Part shown: positions 35,501-46,366 of the stretch, piece after piece
How the letters are laid out: each line of letters opens with the position of its first letter
How positions within the stretch are numbered: the first letter of the stretch is position 1
Assembly (NCBI GenBank): GCA_022575985.1
Contig: JAKSXM010000007.1
Location: forward strand, 69,935,001-69,999,000
From: Anagrus nilaparvatae
Taxonomy: Eukaryota; Arthropoda; Insecta; Hymenoptera; Mymaridae
DNA: 64,000 nt
Direction: 5' to 3'
Program-made: the position numbers and the translations under genes
The notes under the pieces: model-generated
Told to the model about the DNA's origin: nothing
Seen by the model: the letters and a program-made list of their open reading frames with translations, nothing else
Database searches by the model: none

Positions 35501-38500
35501 TTCGAAATTCTTTAAAAAAATTTTTAAACCATAATTATGGCCTTTTACGAAACTTTGTAATAAACTGTATTCGTATAGTGCACATAAAAAACGAAAAAAC
35601 TGCATTTGCATACGATATTAAGCACAGCTAACTAATTTTCTTCGTGGTATTCAATCAAATGGGTAAAATCAGTAAAGTATTTTGTATTAACGTCAGTAAA
35701 ATAATTATATTTGGGATTTAGTGACTGATTTAATGATTTTTATGTAAATTATTGAATACAGTCCACAAAAAAGCTATACAAAGTTATGCATATCAAATTC
35801 TTTATAAAATTGACTAAATTAAGTGAATTTTTTTTAAGGTAGATGAAAATTATAATCATTCTAATTAAAAATTAATTGTAAATACCCAAATTAAAATAAA
35901 AAAAATAATAAATATTAAACTTAAATTTGCACGTGCTCGTCTTTAAATTAAACTGCTGTAGTGACTTTATCAGTAACTCAAAATATTGTAATTATTGTTA
36001 AAGTTTCCGAAAATTTTCTATGTATTTTTTAAAATATTATTTCACCTGTCCCAAATATCGAAAGTTTTAAAATAAAAATAATTTATAATGATAAATTAAG
36101 TATTTGATCCTTATACTCTATTCAATTTGTATGCAACGCAAATCCTTAAAACTGTACAAAACAGTGAAGTAATAAATGGAAACTTGCAAATAAATATTAA
36201 AAAATTATTTGAAATTTACATTTTTAAAATTTGCATCTAAATATAAATAAAAATGTATTTAGAAATAGATACAAAATATTTGTATGCAGGTTAGCTTTAC
36301 GGACATCACACATATTACATATTAAAATATCAATAAAAATTGCAAAAAGTTTATAAAGAAAATATATTGAATGTTTTATTTTACTGAAAAAAAGTTAATA
36401 TTTTTTCATATTTTCCGGTTAAGAATTTAAAGATTATATAACGTGGTGTAGTTAATTTATTAAATAATTTAGATTTTTCTATGTTGCAAGCTTTAAAAAA
36501 TTTTGAGTCTGGTTCCTGAGAAATATTAACCAAAATTAAAGACAATCCTCAAAAAAGCTTTAACTTTTTAAATTATCATCTATCTATAAATTAAAAATAC
36601 AATTTTAATTTTAAGCTCAAGTGTGCTTGCAAGAATTCAGAATTTAAATTTTAATGATCAAAAAAGATTTTCATTAAAATTTTTCGTAAACGATATCCGA
36701 TTGAAATACCATTAATTTAGGCTAAAATCAATTATCAATAAATATAGGTTTTGTAGATTACAAGCTAATTCAGTCAGTAGTAAACGACACACAGTAAAAC
36801 GACACACACAGAAGAAAAACTAGAATAAAATATTTAAAATAAATGAGAGGACTGTTTAGGTCACTAGCCTTGTAAGAACAGTAGCCTAGTTAAAATAATA
36901 CAATGGCTAAAATAACTAGCACACAGTTTATAATATAAATATGACATATTCTTCAATACAATTATTGTTATGTAAAAAAAATACAATCATTTATTTTTTA
37001 TGTATATTAAAAAAAATTTTTTATGGTTATTAAAAAAAAAATTTAAAAAAACTTATGTAACGAACTTTTTTAATTTATTTATTATCATAATTATTTGTAT
37101 GCTTGCAAATTTTAACGTGTAGTATACTTCAAATGTTATTGACAAATTATTACATAATTTATTGAAATTGGTTTTTTTAAATAATTAATTGCTTTTGGAT
37201 CTTGTCTCGATATTTAAACTTTCTCTCTTGCTTTTTTATTAATCAAAAAATCTTTTACATAAAGAGAAAGCATGAATAAATTGATCTTATAATTTTTTAC
37301 CTACTCACATAAGTGTAAATTTAGCCATAAATCTTAGATATTGTTATAATCGTATCAATAAACAATTCAAACTAAAGGTTGAGAAGTAGTGTAGGCTACG
37401 CAGGTACATAGGCTCCTATAATTCATAGTCACTTATTTTCTGTTAGATCTATAAAATTTTTCAACGAGGGTTGCTGAATAGAAATATGAAATTCGTATTT
37501 ACCGAAAATAGTCCAATTACTCTCAATAGGAAATTTTATGCTAAGCTTCACGGTTTTTCAAGATTTTTATCGGTTTTTGGAGCTCGTTTTAAACATGGAA
37601 CATGTTCATTGGATGGGGTATTTGATGAAGTCTGGTTTAGCAGGGAGGGGGTATTGACGTTTTAAGAGGGGGGGGGGGGTGATGGAGTTAGAATATTTTC
37701 GATTTATGGACTTAGAATAATTTGAAGTGGGGGTCAGGGCCTTGTCAGGCCCTGGTAAGAACAAGAAGTTAGAATACTTTATGTTTATGGACTTAAGCTC
37801 GGACTTAAGATAATTACGTTGGAAAATTAACCATTTTTGGTTAATTTAAAAAAATAATATACAAGATAATTTATATTTCGAGATTTATTATAATTTCGGT
37901 TTTTGAATTTAATACTGTTATAAGATAATATTTTTCAGAATTTATATTTTTCATTACTATCATATAGAAAATTTCAACTCGCACTTCAGTAAAAATTATC
38001 ATATTTATTTTTTTATTTAGAATTATATAGTCACGATAACCTCCGAAAATGTAGTAAAAGTGCAATATTTTTTTTATAATTTATTTTTAGTACAAACGAT
38101 AAAATAATAAATGTTATTAAAATAATATTCTCACAGATAAGGATGTTTTATGATTGAATTTTATTCAAATAATAATTCGTAATTATTTTTCATAACTTTA
38201 TTATGAAATTGTAAAGTGTATATTATAATAGGGGCTCATAATTAAATAATTTATTTGTAAGCGAAGTTTCAAATACTTATTATCTAATCATTATTGCTGC
38301 TTAGTGTAGGGAAAAGTAAGATCCGGTTCGAATTTTGGTTAAGAAATTGGGACTACACCCTTAAATTATCAAAAACTACCTCTAAAAGGGTATCTCTGCT
38401 ATTTTTGCACTTTGTGCGTCCAGTTTTGGTCACGAATTTCGGGAATACACCCTTTTAGGGGTAGTTTTTGGTAATTTAAGGGTGAAATATTAATTTTTAT

Positions 38501-41500
38501 GAAAAAGCCCCTGAAATTCTTGATCAGCAACCCTAAAAAAAATTACTAAAATTGATCAATGATCCAAAAAACCCCTGAGTGCCAAATCTGGACACTCAAA
38601 GAACTAATATATTAAAAATACCTCATTTTTGGGGTAGTTTTTGCTAATTTATAAGTAAAGCCCCAATTTCTTAACCTAATGACCCCGAAATTCATGATCA
38701 GCGACCCAAAAAACTTATATAAACCAATTCTGGTGGTTGCCAGTAACTACACAAACAAACCAGTTTTATGACTGGAGTAATTCAAATAAAAAAATTAATT
38801 GCAACCAGGATTGCAGTTATTAATTAAAATTTCTCTCATTTTTATTCCAAGAAAACAAAGAAATATACCCGAATAAATTTTTTGACTTGAAAACCGGGTA
38901 TTCTTTTATGAATTTTGCCAGAATAAGAAATTAAAATATTAAATTTGTTAAAAATTATTTTTTAAATATATCTGCCCAAAACAGAATTTATAGCATGTAA
39001 GTGCACTGTAATTATATACTTAAATTTTTAAAAGTATTTTGCATTCCTTTGAATTCAATTTTTTATAAATTTGAGTATAATATAACAGTATCAGGTTTAT
39101 AATATTATGAATGTCCGCTAAAATAATTTGTCTTGTATATTTATAATTGATAAAAGGATATTGATATTATTAATTACTTATCTTAAGAAAAAGAATTTTT
39201 TGAAAAATTGATATACACAAGTCATTAACCTAAACTGAAGAATTTTTCGGTTGATATTTTCAATCTGATCGAATTCCTAAAATTGATATTGTCTAAAGAG
39301 TACATAATAGATAAATACTTTATACCTAAATTTTTAATTAAAAAAAAGTAATAATTTTTTTAACATTTAGAACAAAAATTCAATTGCCAACCGTTTTAGG
39401 TATTATAGAAAGGCCTGTAAGAAAGAAAGATAATACAGGTTCCATTAAAAATAATAAAAAAGTTTTATTTGAGATTCGAGACCTTTATCTCATGAGCAAA
39501 ATCGATAAATAGATATGTTTGTTGTTTGCAGCTCATGTCAGAAATGTAAAGAATGGCTCAAATCGCACGTATGCGACTTAGGTCATTCTTTATTTATATG
39601 GAAAAGGGCCGTATAAAATTTTTCTGAACAATATACACTCAGCGACTTTTGGTATGGTGGCAGCACCAATAGCGCTTGTATTGTCATAAGTCAATAGTTG
39701 GTATCGTGAGAGTACCAACTATTACTTTTTGAGTAAAAACGTTAAAAACCGGTTGTCTCATTATCGTTAGATTATAATTATTGATAAATAGTTCATTGTT
39801 TTGTAAAAAAACAATTTTATTAAAAAAATAGGCATAAAAAATATTATTAATTAAATTATGGTCGGTATTATAAGATTTGAAAAAATAAACATATATTTTA
39901 AAATATACTATAGGTTAGGATCACAGATATTATTATTTTAATATTATTATTGTGCAACATTAATATTGTATTATTTTCATATTTAAATATTTAAAAATAT
40001 AAATATTTTATCATCTGAAAAACAATTTTGTCCTTTTTATCAATCCTTATCTTCATATTTTTCGATCAAAATGCATTTTCAAAATATATGTATATTTTTA
40101 GTATATTAGTTTTGCATATCTAATATACTAAAAATATTATTTTACCTAAAATATTAAAAACAATTAATATGAAAACAAAATTATAACGTTAATAAAATCA
40201 TTTTTTATCATAAAAAAAAACATGCTACTTTAAGTATACAAAATAAACTTTGAAAATCGCTACAGCTGATTTCACGTAATTCACCGAGTTGGTAGCGTCA
40301 CACGACCAACTTTGTTTCTCTATAATACCGAGTATATTGTACACACCAAAACTGGTGCTGCCACTATACAAAAAGTCGCTGAGTGTAGCCATGGGAGTCC
40401 GATTTCCTGGCCGCAATTTCTAGCAGTTCCAACGTTTCTAATATTTAAATATTTGCAATAATAACCATCTAGAATTTTTAAATATTAATCCAAGTTGCCT
40501 TAGAACTACAGGCATTTAACAGCATTCCGGAGCTCTGTAATTACCGACATTTTCTATGGGGAATCCAGTAAATTTAGGCTGATTTGGGCTAATCGGTTCC
40601 TGATTTACTGAAGTCAAAAAGCAATTAAAAAAGTTTTCCTCTTACAGAAAATTTTCTTTTTAGTTCCTCTAAACCGCTATCGTCTTCGATTTCTGATATT
40701 CGATAATTTATTTTATTAAATAATAATTTATAATAATAAACAGTTCGCGTCCAATCAAAAGGCATCGAATGGATACGAACTTATAAATTATTATTTGATA
40801 AAAAATAATTATCGAATATTAAAAATCGAAGACGATAGCGGTGTAGAGGAACTAAAAAGAAAATTTTTTGTAAGAGGAAAACTTTTTTAATTTCTTTTTG
40901 GCTTCAGTAAATCAGGAACCGATTAGCCCAAATCAGCCTAAATTTACTAGATTCCCCATAGAAAATGTCGGTAATTACAGAGCTCCGGAATGCTGTTAAG
41001 ACCCAAAGGCCAAAACATTGACCAAAACTGAACATATACTGTTTCAAAAAAAAAATGAAAATTAAATATTTTCCCGAAATGTATCTCCAAAATACAAATT
41101 ACAGAGCAAATTACTAATTTGTAAAAAAAAAAAAAATATAAAACACCTATTATACAATTAAAATCTAGCCTTGAAAATATATAACTGTAAAATTAAAAAC
41201 AAAAATTATTTTTTATTTACTATGCATGATTCGCAAATTAAACGATTTGAATAAACAAATGAAAATTTTTGATTTAAAAATTTCTACCTAATGGGTAAGT
41301 AAAAAATTAAAATGATAAATAACCAGTTATTTGTTAAATAACAAAAAAATAATAATAAAACAAAACACAATAACACAATATTGTTACATGCTTAAAAATT
41401 CCTGCACCTGTTACTCAGAATTAAAAATTCTTTAAATGCCATAAAATATCAAATAGGTATTTTGTTACACAGTTTCATTCATAACATAACATATAGTATC

Positions 41501-41873
41501 TACCTCAAACAAACCTATAGTATGTGCTGTCCATTATTAAACCAAGAATAATAATAATAATAATCACAACAAAAACAATACGTAACACTTTAGCGCATAG
41601 ACAAAATAACCACATATTTTATTATTGATAAAAAATATTTAATTATAAAAATATAAAAAATTCACTCACTTCGATATTTCCCATTGTTTGAAAAGCAGTA
41701 AAAACAAGCATGAATCCCCAACTGAGGATCATAATATTAAGAAAACCTCTATCGATATTCATTTTGATTATTGGAAATTTGTACTTTAATTTTGATGTTC
41801 GACCTCTTCGCACGAAGTGGAAGATACGAGTAAAAAGCCGGGACGGAATTTTGACTGCGAGACTTTTAATCAT
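32551..41873 (-). CDS. UNC93A: UNC93-like multi-pass membrane protein
   Basis: Three exons (41873-41670, 34890-33964, 32919-32551) join in phase to about 499 residues, normal for the family. Exon 1 has GFMLVFTAFQTMGNIE and exon 2 continues KTVLTSIHTDDPTFTGDGYV, a join typical of UNC93A. Exon 2 also carries most transmembrane segments (SLAIIYAALATCNWLAPSFI, ISIFTGCCCYVFFIATFLW, AILGFGAALAWTGHGQYLTV) and a charged loop (EEGISSADKELQIPEQPKEE). Exon 3 has SLGLGDACFNTQVYSIIG, a UNC93 signature, and ends with a cytoplasmic tail. The family is MFS-like. Vertebrate UNC93B1 traffics Toll-like receptors, while the role of insect UNC93A proteins is poorly known. Translation may instead start at Met 41762. 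Intron 1 is 6.8 kb and loaded with foldback elements. Confidence 0.92.
33447..33870. repeat. Dispersed repeat in intron 2 of the UNC93-like gene
   Basis: It starts CACTGAAAAAATAAAATCAG. It shares GGTTGC...ACCGGAATTT...GCAGCCG and ATGGTT...ATGCCATAAAAC-like blocks with 47520-47620. In inverse orientation it shares CGATTTGGGGCATTATTTTA and ATGGAAAAGAGTCGTATTAT with a block near 39570-39620. The 81-codon minus-strand frame inside it (33566-33811) is not supported as a gene. Confidence 0.55.
34891..38289. other. Left part of UNC93-like intron 1, little recognisable
   Basis: It is mostly AT-rich intron sequence. The stretch 37440-37780 is less AT-rich, with a G12 run at 37668-37679 and a short hairpin CAGGGCC-TTGTC-AGGCCCTG-like sequence near 37735; it is probably a transposon scrap. 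Confidence 0.45.
38290..38790. repeat. Transposon fragment related to the 9.6-11.3 kb foldback element
   Basis: ACACCCTTAAATTATCAAAA near 38354 pairs with an inverted copy near 38450-38487 (TAGTTTTTGGTAATTTAAGG). The downstream phrases GGGGTAGTTTTT...AATTTA...AAG.CCC and ATCAGCGACCCAAAAAAC...GGTGGTTGCCAGTAACTACA parallel GGAGTAGTTTTTACAAATTT and TTCAGCGTCCCAAAACACC...GGTGTTCGTCAGTGATAATA at 10255-10380. Confidence 0.6.
39634..40387. mobile_element. TA-flanked element with ~40-bp TIRs and subterminal hairpins
   Basis: TACACTCAGCGACTTTTGGT at 39634 and its near complement ending GTCGCTGAGTGTA at 40387 define the ends. Inverted similarity continues through GTGGCAGCACCA (left) against TGGTGCTGCCAC (right). 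TA lies at both ends as expected of a Tc1/mariner-type TA target. Just inside, AATAGTTGGTA/TACCAACTATT (39693-39723) and AGTTGGT/ACCAACT (40287-40311) form small hairpins. The interior is AT-rich with no transposase. The 63-codon frame at 40225-40416 reads the TIR. Confidence 0.7.
40520..40995. mobile_element. Near-perfect palindromic element flanked by TTAA
   Basis: The left end CAGCATTCCGGAGCTCTGTA and the right end TACAGAGCTCCGGAATGCTG are exact complements. Arms of about 215 bp match with very few differences (for example CGCTATCGTCTTCGAT against ATCGAAGACGATAGCG). The spacer is about 40 bp around GTTCGCGTCCAATC. TTAA lies directly outside both ends (40516-40519 and 40996-40999), as in piggyBac- or Kolobok-type insertion. 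The high arm identity suggests a recent insertion or ongoing arm correction. Confidence 0.8.
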
Positions 41874-42480
41874 GTACGAAAGAAAGTATGTCTTTTATAT
41901 TTATCAATGTATTTGTATTTTATAAAACTTTTGATAAGACATTCTCTTTATTATTGCGAATCAAAAGAGGTGGCGTATTTTTACACACAATTTTTATACA
42001 CACATGCTGAGAAATAATATAAACTGTTTTATACAGAATATTACGCGTCATACGCCCCCTTTGTACACAATTTTTTTACCTGTTTTTTTATTTTGTAAAT
42101 TGTTATTAGGGGTCATTCATAAAGGATGTCACGCAAAATTTTTAAATTTTTGCTACCCTCCTACCCCCTTGTCTTTTGTTGTCACAAAGACACAACCCCT
42201 CCCCCAAAATGGATGTCACAAAACAAATTTTGACCCCCTCTTATTTATTAAAAATTTTTTTTTTTATAAATTAATTTAATTTTATAAATTGAAACATATT
42301 CTATAACAAATAAAAAAAATTTAAATATAAAAGAAAAATTTATTAATATAAAATTTAAATCGTTATAATAAATTATAAAATCAAAGTATTACACTCGTAT
42401 TAATCTTTAGCAAATAATAACAATTCCACTAGAAATTCATGAATATAAAAAGTATAAGAAAATTTTTAAACATTCATATA

Positions 42481-45400
42481 TTAATTAATTTTCCTGTCTT
42501 CTTTTTTTTTTGTAATATCAGTATTGATATCCTCTTCCCAAGGACTGTCTAACCAATCTTTAATATTATCAACGAATGGTAGCCCGCTTGTTGTATTCTG
42601 TGATCTATCAACATTTGAATCAGCTTCATATAAATTTTCAATGTCAATCCATTCAGCTTCCTCATTTCCCAAATCATTTTCTACAATACAAAGAGCTTCA
42701 TTTTCTCTATATTTAGCTATTCTCAATGGACGTATTCTACTGCAAGTCATTTTAGCTTCTTGGTGACTGTGGCAAACTTTTAAATGAAAATTAACACTTT
42801 TTTTTGAAGCAAAATATATTCCGCAGACTGAGCAAGTACGATCATATAATTGACTATTAATTGACGGGCAAAAAAAATCATACGGTGTCTGCAAAATTTA
42901 AGCTGTCTTAGAACTTACTGCATTAATGTAAAAAATAGTATTATATTATTTACCTTTTGATATCCCAATGAATTATGCTGAATAGTTACAGCTAGCTGTG
43001 TAAATAGTGGCAAAAACGTTCCCGAATTGTCACTTACATCTACTGTTGAAATACCATTTTGAATAGATTGCTTTACTTTAAGAGGTGGAGGTAAAAATCC
43101 AGTTTTTAATACTGTACGAAGGTTACTTCTCAAAATCCCACAGCATGATTCAGCATCACATTTAACAATTTGTGTTAAATATTGTGAAGTGCGTACATGC
43201 GTAGAAAACCATATTTGATCAATTTCATCTGGTTGAGTATTATTGATTTCTTTCGGCTTGACGTACATAGATTCAACTGGATAACCGTCGATTGATGATG
43301 AATTCCATATATCACTAAGAGTTTGACCAGCATACTCAAAGTTTTTTAATTCCAAATCAGAATCGAACGTTTTTCCTCTATCATCTAAATGTGAACCATA
43401 ATGTTTGTAATCAAGAACTACTCCAGAAGTCATTCTGCTCAAAGGTGCCATTCTTCTTTCTACAGGATTAAATGCACTTCGACCTGGAGCATTCGTTACA
43501 AGAAAAAGAGCATCCAAATTATATTTCTTAAAATGTTGAATACCATATTTTATGACCTTCTCGTAACGGGGATTTTCATCTGGTCCACCATCTGTTGAAA
43601 TAATTATAACAGGTTTTACCGAGCCAGATATTGTTTTAGTCATTGTTTTGAAAATATCATTTTCCAAAATGTAATCAAAATCTAATGCGTGATTCAAAGC
43701 ATTAGATGAATCATGCTTGCCACTTCTAACTCTTATTATAGTGGGCCCTGAGTAAGTAACAGAATTAAGACTGCCTAATCCGTTTTTCTTTATAACTATT
43801 CCAGCATAAACAGACGGTATTAGTTTATGTCCTTCTGCAACAACCCAATCATGATCTGGAAGACGTACTCTATATTCTACATGCATCAAAATTGATTGCT
43901 GTTTTTTGGATACTGCTATTCCTAAAGCTACTCGAGCCTTATCATCTTGAGATAAATAGAACACCTGATCTGGACCCAAAAAGGAAGCTAATGTATTTAA
44001 GGCCCTTATTGTTGCCACACAAAAATCTTTATCCGGATGACTCTTATGCTCGCTTGTTTGTGCTTTTATGAGCCTGACCGGTACAGTTTTAACATGCCTT
44101 TTACCTTCTTTACTATTACTCAAGCGAGGAAGTAATCGTAAATAGGTGGCTGATCTACTGATTTGATATCCTAATGATATTAATTGTTGATGTAAATCAT
44201 CTAAGGTCCTGCAACTGCGAAGCATATCCTCTCTGCGCCGAAGGTGTGCACCACTATCAAGTAAAATTATAGATATGATCGTATCTAATAAGCCTTCTTG
44301 TAAGCTTTCAATTCTAGGTCGCCCTGAGATTTTGGCTTGTAATACTTCAGCAACTTCAGGGTTTTTATCACATAGTTGTTCAACCATAAGGCGTTTTTTA
44401 TGGCGATTTTTCTGTTGCCTTAATTGATCTTGTTGTAATTTATTAAGTATACGTTTTTCTTTTTTTAAATCTGCTCCAAGCTGAAGTTTTTTTTTTTTTT
44501 GTTTCAGCTTCAGAAAGTATTGAATCACCAATAGCCATTAGCCCACACAATTGACTTTCTATTTCAGAAATTTTTTTTTTCGAAATATCTTGAGCAGGAG
44601 TTGAGGTTTCTTTTTTTTCAATTTCATTTTTATCTGAAGATTTTGTATCTTTTAAATCATTTTTTTCTGGCGCAGCCAGTTGAATTGTAGATAATTTGCT
44701 ATTACTAGTAGGAATACCTAAAGGTATTGCAGAAGTGCTTGGTTTATTTACTGCCCGCTGTAATGTAAATTATTTTTAAAAAAAACACTATATAGTTAAA
44801 AAAAAATAAAAAGTAAATGTTCTTTGTTGCTAAAATATTATTGAAAAAAATAATTGCATATGATTTTATAGTTGAAAAAATACGAGTAAGAATTAATGAA
44901 AATTTGCTGAAAAATTTTTCTTTTCACGATTTTCGTTTTTATTTTTATATTGTTGCAATGTATTAATTTTTTTATTATAAATTAATTCTAATATTGCAAC
45001 AAGTTACCGTAAGAAAGTGTTGGGTACACTGTAAAAAGTAACTTTCTTATATGAAAAAAAAAATTAGAATATTTTCGAAAAATTAGTAAATTATTGAAAA
45101 AATTAGTAAATATTCTAAAAAAATCATAAATTTACTAAATTTAGTATATTAACAAAAAATTAGAGTATCCTCGATTTTTTTTGTGAATTCGCAAGAAAAA
45201 TTGATAAGATACAATTTTTTTTCGAAAATTTTCAAAAAATAGTTATAAATTTATGAAAATATAAATAGTTGTGAATTTACAACTTTTTTCGTAAATGTTA
45301 CTATTTTCTTAAATGTTTCGATAATGTACTAAATTTAGTAAATTTACGATTTTTATCGAATATTTACAAAATTTTTTGAAAATTCGCTAATTTTTCGAAA

Positions 45401-45823
45401 AAATTCTATTTTTTTTGTAAATCTAAGAAAGTTACTTTTTACAGTGTCGAATTTAATAAATCCAAAATACTATAAATTTTATTTAATTTTTGTTACTTTA
45501 TAAATTGTTAACTTTTAATCGTAATATAGAGCAAGGTTATTAATTTGTAAAAAATATGTATTTATTTTTTAATTTTATTTTGCTTTAATTACCTGCGTAA
45601 AATAGTTGATTGTTGCAGCCTTTTTAGTAGTAAACATTTTTTTTAACTCTTTCACTTTAATATCTGTGTTTTTTTGTCGTTCTATTTCATTTGAAGATTT
45701 ATTTTTTATTTCATTCCAAAAATCATTAGTCATTTGCTGAATTCCACTCCCCGATTTCATAGGGTAAGCTTTTTGCACAGCTTTGTATAGATCTTGATAG
45801 TAATTTTTCGTAACAGGAGCCAT
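42481..45823 (-). CDS. DDE-like transposase with C-terminal C2H2 zinc finger (one apparent frameshift)
   Basis: Exons 45823-45593, 44757-42954 and 42888-42481 have good GT-AG borders and phase-0 joins, giving about 813 residues if one base in an A14 run (44487-44500) is discounted; as written, the frame breaks there. Exon 1 encodes MAPVTKNYYQDLYKAVQKAY. A coiled, Lys/Gln-rich stretch follows. Candidate catalytic acidic residues lie in FYLSQDDKARVALGIAV, IISTDGGPDENPRY and RSAFNPVERRMAPLS, with 43 residues between the second Asp and the Glu. Exon 3 has a C2H2 finger (CSVCGIYFASKKSVNFHLKV then CH). The layout recalls the ISAzo13/TP36-like group to which Zator was linked; that is inference. It would cut and paste the element through its TIRs. 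Confidence 0.8.
45027..45446. mobile_element. MITE nested in intron 1 of the transposase gene
   Basis: CACTGTAAAAAGTAACTTTC at 45027 is matched by GAAAGTTACTTTTTACAGTG ending at 45446, 420 bp in all. Inverted similarity continues inward (TTAGAATATTTTCGAAAAAT against ATTTTTCGAAAAAATTCTAT). The flanks are TA on the left and TC on the right, so a TA duplication is possible but damaged. A half copy sits at 31290-31465. Confidence 0.75.
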
Positions 45824-46366
45824 AATTTATAATTTTTTCAACAAAATTTTCAACGAAAATATTTTATTTACACGATTGATATATGCTTAACAAGAGTCTT
45901 TGTATAACTAAATTTAAAATAAACTCAATAATAAAATTTAATATTAAAAAAAATCAAAATTTCCGTTGGAACTTGAAAATTAAGAGAAGGTGTGAAAACT
46001 ATAAAAATTGTTACGCAATGTATAAAAATGTTACAGCTTTCTCTACATCAAAAATTGAAAAAAAAGATGGTATATTTTATATTTTTATTATGTACCTATC
46101 ATAAAAATTTTTTCAACAGAAATTTTTTTCTTAGAAGCAAAATAAAAAAAAATTAAATATATGCATACTTATATATATAATTATATATATATATGTATTT
46201 ATTTAATATATTGAATGAATTTTTTTTTTTTTTTTTTGAAAAAAAATGTTTTAATTTTGTGACATCCAACATTATATTACCCCTACCTTCCCGTCTGTCC
46301 CAATCTGTCACAATTTCTTAACCCCCCCGTACCCCCAAGAGCGTGACATCCTTTATGAATGACCCC

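Larger units (their letters stand above)
42109..46366 (-). mobile_element. 4.26 kb DNA transposon with 26-bp perfect TIRs and TTA target duplication
   Basis: The left end (42109-42134) starts GGGGTCATTCATAAAGGATG and is an exact complement of the right end (46341-46366) over 26 bp. TTA flanks both sides (42106-42108 and 46367-46369). A second inverted pair, GGATGTCACAAAA at 42211-42223 and TTTTGTGACATCC at 46255-46267, repeats the GGATGTCAC core of the TIR. The interior carries one three-exon transposase-like gene on the minus strand. A 3-bp target duplication is known for PIF/Harbinger (TWA) and Zator elements. The encoded protein does not look like a Harbinger transposase to me. It lies about 240 bp upstream of the UNC93-like first exon. 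Confidence 0.88.

Noticed and set aside
41710..42279. Several plus-strand ORFs across the UNC93 first exon and transposon left end
   Set aside because: They are antisense shadows of the UNC93 exon and of the transposon TIR.
43401..43598. Plus-strand ORF inside the transposase exon
   Set aside because: It is the antisense shadow of the DDE-region coding sequence.
42109..46366. Assignment of the transposon to PIF/Harbinger on the TTA duplication alone
   Set aside because: The encoded protein lacks the features I expect of Harbinger transposase and carries a fused C2H2 finger; 3-bp duplications also occur in other families.
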